A stretch of DNA of 64,000 nucleotides from Chrysiogenes arsenatis DSM 11915 (GTDB taxonomy: Bacteria > Chrysiogenota > Chrysiogenetes > Chrysiogenales > Chrysiogenaceae), in contig NZ_AWNK01000006.1 in NCBI RefSeq assembly GCF_000469585.1, positions 24,519-88,518 of the forward strand, written 5' to 3'. A program made the translations under genes and the position numbers. Below the pieces are notes generated by a model that did no database searches, was not told the DNA's origin, and worked only from the letters and a program-made list of their open reading frames with translations. Positions 9,281 to 17,327 of the stretch are shown here, piece after piece; within the stretch, counting starts at the first letter, position 1, and every line of letters begins with the position of its first letter.

Positions 9281-9829
9281 ATGAAAAAATTCATTTGTAC
9301 AATTTGCGGTTACGTGCATCAGGGCGACAGCGCTCCAGACTTTTGCCCAACGTGTAAGGCGCCTGCCAGCAAGTTTCAAGAACAAGTAGCTGGCGAAATG
9401 AACTGGGCAGATGAGCACAGAATTGGCGTTGCGAAAGGTGTTGATCCGAAAATCATCGAAGACCTGCGCATGAACTTTACCGGCGAGTGCACGGAAGTTG
9501 GCATGTACCTTGCCATGAGTCGTCAGGCTGACCGCGAAGGGTATCCTGAAATCGCAGAAGCCTACAAGCGTATTGCTTGGGAAGAGGCAGAACACGCTGC
9601 GAAGTTCGCAGAGCTTCTTGGCGAGTGCGTTGTGGCTGACACCAAGACCAACCTGAAAATGCGCGTTGAAGCAGAATTCGGCGCTTGCAGCGGGAAAAAA
9701 GATCTGGCAACTCGCGCCAAGCAGCAAAACCTTGATGCTATCCACGATACAGTACACGAAATGTGTAAAGACGAAGCGCGCCACGGTTCAGCGTTTGCTG
9801 GCCTCTTAAAGCGTCACTTCGGCGAATAA
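9281..9829 (+). CDS. Reverse rubrerythrin (rubredoxin-ferritin-like protein)
   Basis: A 182-residue non-heme iron protein for peroxide or oxygen detoxification. The rubredoxin-like iron site is at the N-terminus (Cys6, Cys9, Cys22, Cys25: CTIC...CPTC), followed by a ferritin-like diiron domain with helices carrying GECTEVGMY and EEAEHAAKF, and a later DEARHG. Classical rubrerythrin has the opposite order, so this is the reverse form described in clostridia. It is monocistronic: its own consensus promoter precedes it and a strong hairpin terminator follows. AAAGGACAT sits before the ATG. It suggests an anaerobe or microaerophile. The exact electron donor cannot be read from sequence. Confidence 0.9.
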   Translation: MKKFICTICGYVHQGDSAPDFCPTCKAPASKFQEQVAGEMNWADEHRIGVAKGVDPKIIEDLRMNFTGECTEVGMYLAMSRQADREGYPEIAEAYKRIAWEEAEHAAKFAELLGECVVADTKTNLKMRVEAEFGACSGKKDLATRAKQQNLDAIHDTVHEMCKDEARHGSAFAGLLKRHFGE

Positions 9830-9851
9830 TTCATTTTCGTATTTCCCTGAA

Positions 9852-9883
9852 AGACCCTCGGTGTATACTGAGGGTCTTTTTTT
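9852..9883 (+). terminator. Rho-independent terminator after rubrerythrin
   Basis: AGACCCTC (9852-9859) pairs with GAGGGTCT (9870-9877), extended by further pairs toward a short loop, and is followed by an uninterrupted T-run. It begins 23 bases after the rubrerythrin stop codon. Confidence 0.92.
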
Positions 9884-9909
9884 ATGGACACATTTTTTTG
9901 GAGGGTTCT

Positions 9910-11067
9910 GTGAATATTGTTTTGCTCTCACCCCACTTTCCACCGAATTTTCGCCATTTTTCCACGCGACTGCGCGAACAAGGGGTCAATGTACTTGGTA
10001 TTGCCGATGCTCCTTGGGAAGAGCTGGCGCCCGAATTACAAACCGCGCTGACAGAGTACTATCGCACCGATATGTCGTCATACGAAAACATCCTGCGTGC
10101 GTGCGGCCACTTTACCCATCGCTACGGGAAAATAGACCGCGTGGAATCGCATAATGAGTATTGGTTGGAAACCGAGGCGCAACTGCGGCAGGACTTCAAT
10201 ATCGTCGGGATGAAACCAGATGAAATTGCCAATGTAACCCTTAAATCAAAGATGAAGGATGGATTCCGCACGGCTGGCGTTGCAACGGCACGCGGAACGG
10301 TGGTGAAAACTCTTGATGATGCACTTACGCTGGCAGGGGAGATTGGGTATCCCGCCATCCTGAAACCAGATCGCGGCGTAGGCGCGGCCAGCACGTATCG
10401 CGTTGATACTGATGAAGACCTGCGTCGCGTATTTCAGCAGAAACTCCCAACTGACTATTTCATGGAAGAGTTTATTCGCGGGGAAATCCATACCTATGAT
10501 GGACTGTGCGATAGCGAAGGAAACGTTATCTTTGCCGCATCACACGTTTTCCATCAGGGTATCATGGAAACCGTCAACGAAAACCGTGACCTGTTTTACT
10601 ATTCGCAACGGGAGATTCCTGCCGATCTTGAAATGGCGGGACGCAATGCGGTGCAGGCATTTAATATTCGCGAAAAGTTTTTTCATATTGAATTTTTCCG
10701 CACGTTTGATGAACAAAAACTGATGGGAATTGAAGTCAACATGCGTCCGCCAGGTGGACTCACGATGGACATGTTCAACTATGCTAATAATGCCGACCTG
10801 TTTGGCGAATGGGCGAATATTGTGGCCGGAAAATACTTTGGTGCCCACTGCACTCGCCCCTACTTCTGCGCGTACATTGGCCGGAAAGAAGGAAAACAGT
10901 ATCGCCATTCGCACGAAGAAATCATGCAGCACTACGCTCCGCTGATTGTTCATGCCGAAACGATCAGTTCTGTTTTCAGTGCCGCTATTGGCAACTTCGG
11001 CTACATCGCTCGCGCGCAGGATTTAGAGGAATTGGAAAACCTAGCACACTATATTCATGAGCAGTAA
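9910..11067 (+). CDS. ATP-grasp domain protein, substrate unknown
   Basis: A 385-residue enzyme of the ATP-grasp superfamily, which uses ATP to activate a carboxylate for attack by an amine or other nucleophile. An N-terminal Rossmann-like part (NIVLLSPHFPPNF at the start) is followed by the nucleotide-binding GYPAILKPDRGVGAA near residue 143. EFIRGEIHTYDG lies near 190, and a metal-binding IEVNMRPPGG near 276. A GTG start at 9910 is chosen because GGAGG lies five bases upstream; an in-frame TTG at 9898 would overlap that site. The gene stands alone between a terminator and the flagellin leader. It resembles carboxylate-amine ligases broadly, but I cannot name the product. Confidence 0.8.
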   Translation: MNIVLLSPHFPPNFRHFSTRLREQGVNVLGIADAPWEELAPELQTALTEYYRTDMSSYENILRACGHFTHRYGKIDRVESHNEYWLETEAQLRQDFNIVGMKPDEIANVTLKSKMKDGFRTAGVATARGTVVKTLDDALTLAGEIGYPAILKPDRGVGAASTYRVDTDEDLRRVFQQKLPTDYFMEEFIRGEIHTYDGLCDSEGNVIFAASHVFHQGIMETVNENRDLFYYSQREIPADLEMAGRNAVQAFNIREKFFHIEFFRTFDEQKLMGIEVNMRPPGGLTMDMFNYANNADLFGEWANIVAGKYFGAHCTRPYFCAYIGRKEGKQYRHSHEEIMQHYAPLIVHAETISSVFSAAIGNFGYIARAQDLEELENLAHYIHEQ

Positions 11068-11148
11068 ATACTCTCGGGTGCGCAGTGGGAGCTGCTGCAG
11101 ATAATCCTGAAGCATTGGCCACCGCGCATCCGCAAGTTCACTAACCAT
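11041..11148 (-). other. Possible small ORF or gene remnant
   Basis: On the minus strand a frame of 35 codons from an ATG at 11148 (or about 47 from a TTG at 11181) ends at a TAG inside the tail of the ATP-grasp gene. The translation has a protein-like character, including ADARWPMLQDYL and RTREYLLL. No ribosome site was recognised and a stop lies just upstream, so it may be the stump of a decayed gene. The rest of 11068-11334 is the flagellin promoter and leader. Confidence 0.25.
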
Positions 11149-11197
11149 TTGCCATTTGTGACATAAAGCTGACAACAGCAATAGTTAAAGAAAAAAT

Positions 11198-11225
11198 TCA
11201 AGTGAAGAAACGATTCACCCGATAA
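11198..11225 (+). promoter_or_regulatory. Candidate sigma-28 (FliA) promoter for flagellin
   Basis: TCAAGTGA at 11198-11205, a 12-base spacer, then CCCGATAA at 11218-11225. This is close to the FliA consensus (TAAAG or TCAAG, then GCCGATAA), with one mismatch in the -10 box. It leaves a leader of about 100 bases before the flagellin ATG. A fliA gene lies at 26314-27069. Confidence 0.65.
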
Positions 11226-11279
11226 GAAAAACACGTTGACAGATCGCTTGCGAGCGGTTAAATATCCAACAATAATACC

Positions 11280-11324
11280 CCGCTGAATGGATTCGGCGGT
11301 AGTCGTGAGACGGCAAGCCAAGGA
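11280..11324 (+). promoter_or_regulatory. Flagellin leader hairpin with two ANGGA motifs
   Basis: CCGCTGAA (11280-11287) pairs with TTCGGCGG (11292-11299), one pair being a wobble, leaving the four-base loop TGGA. The loop displays ATGGAT. A second ANGGA (AAGGA, 11320-11324) is the ribosome-binding site itself. A hairpin-loop GGA plus one at the Shine-Dalgarno site is the classic layout of CsrA translational repression, known for flagellin mRNA in Bacillus. Binding is inferred; no csrA or fliW lies in this window. Confidence 0.45.
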
Positions 11325-11334
11325 AGGTGATGTC

Positions 11335-14010
11335 ATGATTATCTATCACAATCTCCCCGCCATGAACACCATGAACTCCCTCGCCAAGACGAATGGGTCG
11401 ATGCAGAATACCATTCAAAGCTTGAGCAGTGGCTTGCGTATCAATAAAGCTTCTGACGATGCCGCTGGGCTGGCCATATCGGAGAAAATGCGTGGCCAAA
11501 TTCGTGGACTCGATCGCGCCGTTAGCAACGCGCAAGACGGCATTTCCCTGATTCAAACTGCCGAAGGGGCGCTCAACGAAACCACCTCCATCCTGCAACG
11601 GATGCGCGAACTGTCGGTACAAGCTTCCAACGGAACCCTCACCTCCAACGACCGATCTGAAATCCAAAAAGAGGTCGTGCAACTGCGCGACGAAATCAAC
11701 CGCATTGCTACCTCTACCCATTTCAACCAAAAACAACTCCTTGACGGCAGTGCTACTGGCCGCTGGTCGTCTGATGCCAAAGACCTGAATGTGCTCTTGC
11801 GTGGATCGCTGGCCGGCATCAATGCTCAAGGAGAACTGACTTCAGCCGAAGGGAACTACGTCGTTGACATCGAAACCCGTGCTGGCAAGGGGCAAATCCT
11901 GAAAACCAACATCTTCACCAAAGTATCGGATGAAGATTTGAAAGATTTGGGGATAGTGAGTAATGCCCTCACTATGCAAAATCCAGACTCAACGGCGAAT
12001 GCTTTTGCTATCAACGGCCCTGAGTTGGCGCGGTCTTCTGATACGCTGGATAAAGTAGCGAATTTTTATGACGCCAACGGTCGCTTTCTCCTTGACACCA
12101 CGCAGCAGATCACGATTACGCAGGGAGATGGTAAGACAGCGGTTTTTACCATCGAAAAAACCGATACGCTCGACTCGCTTTCCACAAAAATCAGCGACGC
12201 CATCACCGATGACCTTGGGCAAGGGGAATTGGTCTATGGTGACGTTCCCGGAGCACGCTTTCTTGGTGGGCACCCTGGGATCACGGGAGATGCCATTACC
12301 GACATTGTAAACGGCTTAAAATATGGTTGGCTCGAAGGATCGATGGCGCGCATTAAAGAGTTTTACGGCCTAGAAGGGCAAGGGCATGATCTAGAAATCC
12401 ACGTCTACAATAAAGCACAATTCGGCACGATAGCGCTGATTGCCGCTAGCGGAAGCGGGGTAGCTCCTTTCCCAGCTGATACCTTTAAATTCTACATTGA
12501 TGCCGCGGATTACCACCCACACACATGGCCAGATGGCAGTGTTGACCATTTAACGGCTGGACTTGGCGAAGGTATTGCGGCGCGCGTAACTGCGCACGAA
12601 ATGGTACACGCCACTATGGGGGCACAAATGGACTGGCTTGGTGCCGGCTCATTGCCGACATGGTTCCGCGAAGCGACGGCTGAACTTATCCATGGTCGGG
12701 CTGAAGGCGTTGTATCTGCTATGGAAGCGGGAGCTCGGACTGGAACCCTCGCTGATGCTCAGGCAATTCTTGCCAGTGATTGGAAGAACTGGGCAGGTGC
12801 TGCTGTTAACGATGAGTACACCTCCGCCTATTTTACTGGCGTCATGCTGCATGAGGCAGCGATGGCGCAAGATCCCACTGGTGGCGGGATGAAAGCCATA
12901 CTTAATGACTTGAAAAACGGCTCGACGCTTGATGCGGCTATCGCGAATAATACTGCTCATGCAAATACCGCTGCTTTCCTTACCGATGTTGACACTAATG
13001 GTGCCGCGAAACTGAAGGCTCTCTATGATAACATTAAAGCTGACACAACTGGTGATACTGCGGCAATAGGTGGTTTCTTACTTGATGGTGGGACAGTGTA
13101 CACCGCGACGAATGTCATTGATGTCAGTGCCGCTACCGACTTCGACGGTCAACCGATTGACACCTATGGCTGGAATATTATCTGGCCCGCGAACATGTCT
13201 AGCTTTGCCGAAAATCCAAGCTTCGATCCATTTACCGTTAGTGACTCTTACACCACAGGAACAACTAAAGCCACTGCGCACTCTGTACTTGGCACGATGG
13301 TTGTTCATTCGGCGATTGCCGGAAAAAATGGTGAGTTGAGTTTCTCCGGTGACGAAGAAGTCCTGCGCGCCCTCGGGCTTTCAGAAGTACAGGCTGCCAT
13401 CGACAATACCTATACCGTTTCAGTAAAAGATGCCCACACAGGGAATGCCGTCGTAGGACGCACAGCCTATAGCGGCGAAGAACTTAACGGCATCATCCAT
13501 TCAAATCTTGATTTACGGCTCGGCCTGAATACCGCTACAAGTGTTGCATGGAATGCTACTGAGGCCAAATATACGTTCACTGGCGAAGAGACTTCTTTTA
13601 AAATTCACCTCGTCGACCGCGCGCTTGATTTACAAATCGGTGCCAATGATGGCCAAAAGATGAACGTCAGTATTGGTAACCTCTCCGCCAAAGCACTTGG
13701 AGTGGATAACATTCTGGTTTCTAATCAGAAAGCTGCCATGGGGACGATTACCAAAGTAGATAAAGCGCTTGCGTATGTCTCTTCGCAACGGGCAGCGCTT
13801 GGTTCGCTGCAGAATCGCCTTGACCACACGATCAACAGCTTGAGTGTCGCCAACGAAAACCTGACCGCTTCAGAAAGTCGCATTCGCGATACTGATGTAG
13901 CAAAAACGATGACCAAGCTCGTCCGCGATCAGCTGCTATCGCAAGCAGGAACCTCAATGCTGACGCAGGCGAATCAGTTGCCGCAAGGGGTAATGCAGTT
14001 GTTACGGTAA
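11335..14010 (+). CDS. fliC: Proteolytic flagellin (flagellinolysin)
   Basis: An 891-residue flagellin, about twice the usual size. Residues 1-140 ([19 protein letters not shown], then [14 protein letters not shown] and NQKQLLDGS) are the normal D0/D1 helices, and the last 130 ([24 protein letters not shown]) the matching C-terminal helices. Between them is a very large variable region. Around residues 305-585 it holds a metallopeptidase-like domain with His421-Glu422-x-x-His425 (HEMVH) and a downstream WFREATAE, whose Glu446 or Glu450 could be the third zinc ligand. This matches the flagellinolysin family reported in 2017, in which the filament surface is enzymatically active. The ATG at 11335 has AAGGAAGG upstream; the frame is open slightly earlier but the family N-terminus starts here. 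Further segments (585-750) are probably additional surface domains. Substrate is unknown. Confidence 0.9.
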   Translation: MIIYHNLPAMNTMNSLAKTNGSMQNTIQSLSSGLRINKASDDAAGLAISEKMRGQIRGLDRAVSNAQDGISLIQTAEGALNETTSILQRMRELSVQASNGTLTSNDRSEIQKEVVQLRDEINRIATSTHFNQKQLLDGSATGRWSSDAKDLNVLLRGSLAGINAQGELTSAEGNYVVDIETRAGKGQILKTNIFTKVSDEDLKDLGIVSNALTMQNPDSTANAFAINGPELARSSDTLDKVANFYDANGRFLLDTTQQITITQGDGKTAVFTIEKTDTLDSLSTKISDAITDDLGQGELVYGDVPGARFLGGHPGITGDAITDIVNGLKYGWLEGSMARIKEFYGLEGQGHDLEIHVYNKAQFGTIALIAASGSGVAPFPADTFKFYIDAADYHPHTWPDGSVDHLTAGLGEGIAARVTAHEMVHATMGAQMDWLGAGSLPTWFREATAELIHGRAEGVVSAMEAGARTGTLADAQAILASDWKNWAGAAVNDEYTSAYFTGVMLHEAAMAQDPTGGGMKAILNDLKNGSTLDAAIANNTAHANTAAFLTDVDTNGAAKLKALYDNIKADTTGDTAAIGGFLLDGGTVYTATNVIDVSAATDFDGQPIDTYGWNIIWPANMSSFAENPSFDPFTVSDSYTTGTTKATAHSVLGTMVVHSAIAGKNGELSFSGDEEVLRALGLSEVQAAIDNTYTVSVKDAHTGNAVVGRTAYSGEELNGIIHSNLDLRLGLNTATSVAWNATEAKYTFTGEETSFKIHLVDRALDLQIGANDGQKMNVSIGNLSAKALGVDNILVSNQKAAMGTITKVDKALAYVSSQRAALGSLQNRLDHTINSLSVANENLTASESRIRDTDVAKTMTKLVRDQLLSQAGTSMLTQANQLPQGVMQLLR

Positions 14011-14019
14011 AGGATGAAA

Positions 14020-14148
14020 GGGCGATCACACAGGATCGCCCCTACACGGAACAGCAAAACCATAACATGTAGGGGCAGACCTGCGTGTCTGCCCTCTTCG
14101 CGTTTCGCCCCCGCACGGAAATGTAGGGGCAGACCTGTGTGTCTGCCC
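14020..14148. repeat. REP-like hairpin cluster (one A unit, two B units)
   Basis: Unit A: GGGCGATC (14020-14027), loop ACACAG, GATCGCCC (14034-14041). Unit B: GGGCAGAC (14073-14080), loop CTGCGT, GTCTGCCC (14087-14094). A second B unit lies at 14127-14148 with loop CTGTGT, and the bases after each B unit (CTCTT, C or T, GCGTTTCGCC) are also duplicated. The cluster fills the gap between the convergent flagellin and ispG genes. The hairpins might serve as weak bidirectional terminators, but no U-run follows. Confidence 0.85.
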
Positions 14149-14171
14149 TCTTTGCGTTTCGCCTGTTTGCC

Positions 14172-15239
14172 TTACTCGTGTCCGTCGCGCTCGATCACCT
14201 CCAATAGGCGATCAAGCAACTCACTTTCAGGATATCTTCCAATCACTTCACCATGCCGCATCACGATTCCCACGCCGTTGCCGCCGGCAATGCCATAGTC
14301 GGCTTCGCGCGCTTCACCCGGCCCATTCACAACACAGCCCATCACGGCTACATTCAGCGGGGTTTTCAGGTGTGCCAGTCGCGCTTCGGCGGCGTGTGCC
14401 AGCCCAATCAGGTCGACTTGCGTCCGTCCGCAGGTGGGACACGAAATTAAATTCACGCCGACACGGCGTAGTCCAAGTGATTTCAGAATTTCTTTGGCAA
14501 CGCGGATTTCATTGACCGGATCACTGGTGAGCGACACGCGAAAGGTATCGCCAATCCCTTCTGACAACAATCCACCAATCCCAATGGCGCTTTTAATGCC
14601 GCCGCCGAAATCTGTTCCTGCTTCGGTCACGCCAAGGTGGAGTGGATAGGGGATTTTAGTAGACATCAGGCGATAGGCCTGCATGGTGGTGACCACGTCG
14701 CTTGCTTTTAAAGAGATTTTAATTTCCGTGTAGCCAAGCTTTTCCAGCAATGCGATATGCCGCAGCCCACTTTCCACCATAGCTTCAGCAGAAGGATGGC
14801 CGTGTTTGGCCAGAATGTCTTTTTCCAGACTGCCGCCGTTGACGCCAATACGGATAGGCGTGTTGCGTTGCTTCGCTTCGGCCACCACGGCAGCAATTCG
14901 CTCTTCATGTCCGATATTGCCAGGGTTGATGCGCAACCCGTGGATACCAGCCCGAAGCGCTTTAATCGCAAAGGTATGATTAAAGTGGATGTCGGCAACG
15001 ACGGGAAGCGGCGATGCACTGACAATGAGACCAAGGGCATCGGCGGCGGCCTCGTCTGGGACGGCGACGCGGACAATTTCACATCCGGCTTGCGCCAGCG
15101 CATGGATTTGAGCCAGCGTGGCAACGGTGTCGGCCGTGTTGGTATTCGTCATGCTCTGAATGGAAACAGGAGCATCGCCACCAATGGCGACGCTCCCGAG
15201 CTTGATCTGTTGTGAAGGGCGGCGTGTGATAGTGGACAC
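14172..15239 (-). CDS. ispG: 4-hydroxy-3-methylbut-2-enyl diphosphate synthase
   Basis: A 355-residue 4Fe-4S enzyme of the MEP isoprenoid pathway, converting cyclic MEcPP to HMBPP. The N-terminal TIM-barrel region begins with VAIGGDAPVSIQSMTNT near residue 17. The cluster cysteines are in ISCPTCGRTQ near residue 262 and MGCVVNGPGEA near 300. Length is typical of bacterial IspG without the plant-type insert. It lies 8 bases downstream of purH on the same strand, so the two are probably cotranscribed, although the pathways are unrelated. Confidence 0.96.
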   Translation of the reverse strand: MSTITRRPSQQIKLGSVAIGGDAPVSIQSMTNTNTADTVATLAQIHALAQAGCEIVRVAVPDEAAADALGLIVSASPLPVVADIHFNHTFAIKALRAGIHGLRINPGNIGHEERIAAVVAEAKQRNTPIRIGVNGGSLEKDILAKHGHPSAEAMVESGLRHIALLEKLGYTEIKISLKASDVVTTMQAYRLMSTKIPYPLHLGVTEAGTDFGGGIKSAIGIGGLLSEGIGDTFRVSLTSDPVNEIRVAKEILKSLGLRRVGVNLISCPTCGRTQVDLIGLAHAAEARLAHLKTPLNVAVMGCVVNGPGEAREADYGIAGGNGVGIVMRHGEVIGRYPESELLDRLLEVIERDGHE

Positions 15240-15247
15240 GGGTTGGC

Positions 15248-16801
15248 TTAGTGGCGGAAGTGACGCATGCCGGTGAAGACCATGGCGATGCCGTGTTCGT
15301 TGCAGGCGTCGATCACTTCTTGGTCGCGCATGGAGCCGCCGGGTTGAATGATAGCTTTTACGCCTGCCGCCGCGGCAGCATCGATACCGTCACGGAACGG
15401 GAAGAAGGCGTCAGAAGCAAGCACCGTTCCGGCTAACGGCATTTGTGCTTTATCGACGGCAATACGTGACGAATCGACACGGCTCATCTGTCCAGCGCCG
15501 ACGGCGCAGAGTTGCCCTTCGTTGGCAAAGACGATGGCGTTCGACTTCACGTGCTTACACACTTTCCACGCAAATTCGAGTGCCCGCAACTGTTCGTCGG
15601 TTGGGGCAATATTTGTCACGATCTTGCATTCGGCAATAGATGAAATCATGCCAAGGTCACGATCCTGCACGAGAAAACCGCCGGTGACTTTGCGGACGAA
15701 TTTTGCTTTGTCAATCGAGGTATGGAGTGCACCGGTGCGCAACAGGCGGATATTCTTTTTCTGTGTCAGAATTTCCAGCGCGCAGTTGGTGAATTCAGGG
15801 GCAATGATAATTTCGACAAAGAGTTTGGCCATTTCGGCAGCGGCTTCCTTATCCACTTTGCTGTTCGTGGCAATAACGCCGCCAAAAGCACTCACAGGAT
15901 CGGTGGTCAATGCTTTTTGATAAGCTTCGCATACAGTGCTGCCAGTTGCGGCTCCGCAAGGGTTCGTATGCTTAATGATAGCAACAGCGATTTCGCTTTT
16001 GAACTCTTTTACCAGTTCCAGCGCGGCATCGGCATCGATGATATTGTTGTAGCTCAGCTCTTTGCCGTGCAACTGTTCGGCATTGCCGATGCCGGCTTCG
16101 GCGGTGAAGTTATCGCGATAGAAAGCGGCATTTTGATGTGGGTTCTCCCCATAACGCAAATCCTGTAACTTCAGACCGGACAGGGCGTACGACTCAGGGA
16201 ATTCCACCCCTTGCTGCCCATTGAGGTATTCGCTGATCATGGCATCGTAGCGGGCGGTATGCAGGAACACCTTGCGCGCGAGTTTCTGGCGGGTTTGCAG
16301 GGTCACGCCGCCGTTTTGCATTTCATCCATCACCACCTGATAATCGGCAGGATCGACGATAACGATGACGTCGTGGTGATTTTTCGCCGCGCTGCGCAGC
16401 ATGGTCGGGCCACCAATATCGATGTTTTCAATGGCATCTTCGTAGGAGCATCCTTTTTTGACGGTTTGCTCAAACGGGTAAAGATTTACAACAACAAGGT
16501 CAATTGGTGGAATATTGTTGGCGGCCATCTGCTGCTGATGCTCGGGATTGTGGCGCATACCGAGGATACCACCGTGCACTTTAGGATGGAGGGTTTTGAC
16601 GCGGCCATCAAGCATTTCGTGCGTACCGGTGTAGGCACCAACTTCCACAACGGGAACGTTTTCGGTCAGGAGCAGTTTAGCGGTGCCGCCGGTGGAAAGG
16701 ATTTCAACGCCTTGCGTGGCGAGAAATTGCATAAAAGGGACAATGCCATTTTTGTCGGATACGCTCACAAGGGCGCGGACGGGGGAAACGGTGTGAGACA
16801 T
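15248..16801 (-). CDS. purH: Bifunctional AICAR transformylase / IMP cyclohydrolase
   Basis: A 517-residue enzyme catalysing the last two steps of IMP synthesis. The N-terminal MGS-like cyclohydrolase domain ([23 protein letters not shown]) covers about residues 1-195. The AICAR transformylase domain follows, with the conserved KHTNPCGAA near residue 260 and the C-terminal QPGGSMRD...[14 protein letters not shown] pattern. Length matches PurH families (about 510-530). It leads the purH-ispG pair and is divergent from the SRP RNA gene, from which about 88 bases separate it. Confidence 0.97.
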   Translation of the reverse strand: MSHTVSPVRALVSVSDKNGIVPFMQFLATQGVEILSTGGTAKLLLTENVPVVEVGAYTGTHEMLDGRVKTLHPKVHGGILGMRHNPEHQQQMAANNIPPIDLVVVNLYPFEQTVKKGCSYEDAIENIDIGGPTMLRSAAKNHHDVIVIVDPADYQVVMDEMQNGGVTLQTRQKLARKVFLHTARYDAMISEYLNGQQGVEFPESYALSGLKLQDLRYGENPHQNAAFYRDNFTAEAGIGNAEQLHGKELSYNNIIDADAALELVKEFKSEIAVAIIKHTNPCGAATGSTVCEAYQKALTTDPVSAFGGVIATNSKVDKEAAAEMAKLFVEIIIAPEFTNCALEILTQKKNIRLLRTGALHTSIDKAKFVRKVTGGFLVQDRDLGMISSIAECKIVTNIAPTDEQLRALEFAWKVCKHVKSNAIVFANEGQLCAVGAGQMSRVDSSRIAVDKAQMPLAGTVLASDAFFPFRDGIDAAAAAGVKAIIQPGGSMRDQEVIDACNEHGIAMVFTGMRHFRH

Positions 16802-16842
16802 GGTGCTTGGACTCCTGTTCTGTAATGAGCGGTGCGGCTAAA

Positions 16843-16870
16843 TTGCTTGCACTGCGGGAATGGTTATGTT
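16843..16870 (+). promoter_or_regulatory. Candidate promoter for SRP RNA
   Basis: TTGCTT at 16843-16848, 16-base spacer, TATGTT at 16865-16870. The implied start is some 7-20 bases later, just before the 5' end predicted for the SRP RNA. Spacing is one base under ideal. Confidence 0.45.
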
Positions 16871-16888
16871 AGAAACGCGGTCGACTTG

Positions 16889-16987
16889 TGGAAAGATCCG
16901 CTGCGGCGTAGATCTCCGAACCTCGTCAGGTCTGGAAAGAAGCAGCGATAAGGGGACCCCTGCGGGTGCCAGCGGGCCATCTTTCCC
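16889..16987 (+). ncRNA. ffs: 4.5S signal recognition particle RNA
   Basis: The RNA scaffold of the signal recognition particle, which binds Ffh and targets nascent membrane proteins. The diagnostic apical stem is plain: GTCAGGTCTGGAAAGAAGCA lies at 16925-16944, with the GGAA tetraloop and the asymmetric AGCAGC side. The ends close it: GGAAAGAT (16890-16897) pairs with ATCTTTCC (16979-16986), and CCGCTG pairs with CAGCGG just inside. Size is about 100 nt, the small bacterial form without an Alu domain. The 3' end abuts the stop codon of the convergent gene at 16991. Exact ends are estimated from the pairing. Confidence 0.93.
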
Positions 16988-16990
16988 AAG

Positions 16991-17323
16991 TCACTTTTCG
17001 TTGCTATGCTTTTCGTCGACGTATTCCTGTAGCACTTTATCGATTAAATCGTAATCTTCCGTGAATTCATATCGGTTTGAATCATTGCTATTTTCCTTTT
17101 TCATGCAGTGCTGGACGGCTTCGATGGCTTGGTGCAGTTCGTTGCCAAGTTCATCGCACAAACGATTCGTGAGTGTCAGATAGTCCACTATCATACCAAG
17201 CTTCTGCGAAGGTTTCAGCTCTGGCGAGTGAATGGCACAGCCAAGATTAATCGCCTCCTCCTGAAGAAAACTTACCCCTTTAGCAAGCGACATCAGCTGA
17301 CGGACGGTTTTATTCTGTGGCAT
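16991..17323 (-). CDS. Small hypothetical protein
   Basis: A 110-residue, mainly helical, soluble-looking protein of unknown function. It has no signal peptide or membrane segment. Acidic residues dominate the last 40 positions (FTEDYDLIDKVLQEYVDEK). Cysteines occur at scattered places without a metal motif. Its ATG is 4 bases after the stop of the Mrr-like gene, so the two are likely one transcript and possibly a functional pair. It ends next to the SRP RNA gene. I recognise no family. Confidence 0.6.
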   Translation of the reverse strand: MPQNKTVRQLMSLAKGVSFLQEEAINLGCAIHSPELKPSQKLGMIVDYLTLTNRLCDELGNELHQAIEAVQHCMKKENSNDSNRYEFTEDYDLIDKVLQEYVDEKHSNEK

Positions 17324-17327
17324 CGCG

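Noticed and set aside
11226-11334. Cyclic-di-GMP (GEMM) riboswitch in the flagellin leader
   Set aside because: GAGACGGCAAGCC recalls a GEMM element, but the conserved flanking helices and receptor sequences are not there.
11055-11336. 93-codon minus-strand frame over the flagellin leader
   Set aside because: Overlaps the promoter and leader hairpin, with low-quality composition (FFFNYCCCQ).
16802-16990. tRNA or tmRNA in the purH-side gap
   Set aside because: The apical stem with GGAA and AGCAGC is specific for SRP RNA; no cloverleaf can be drawn.
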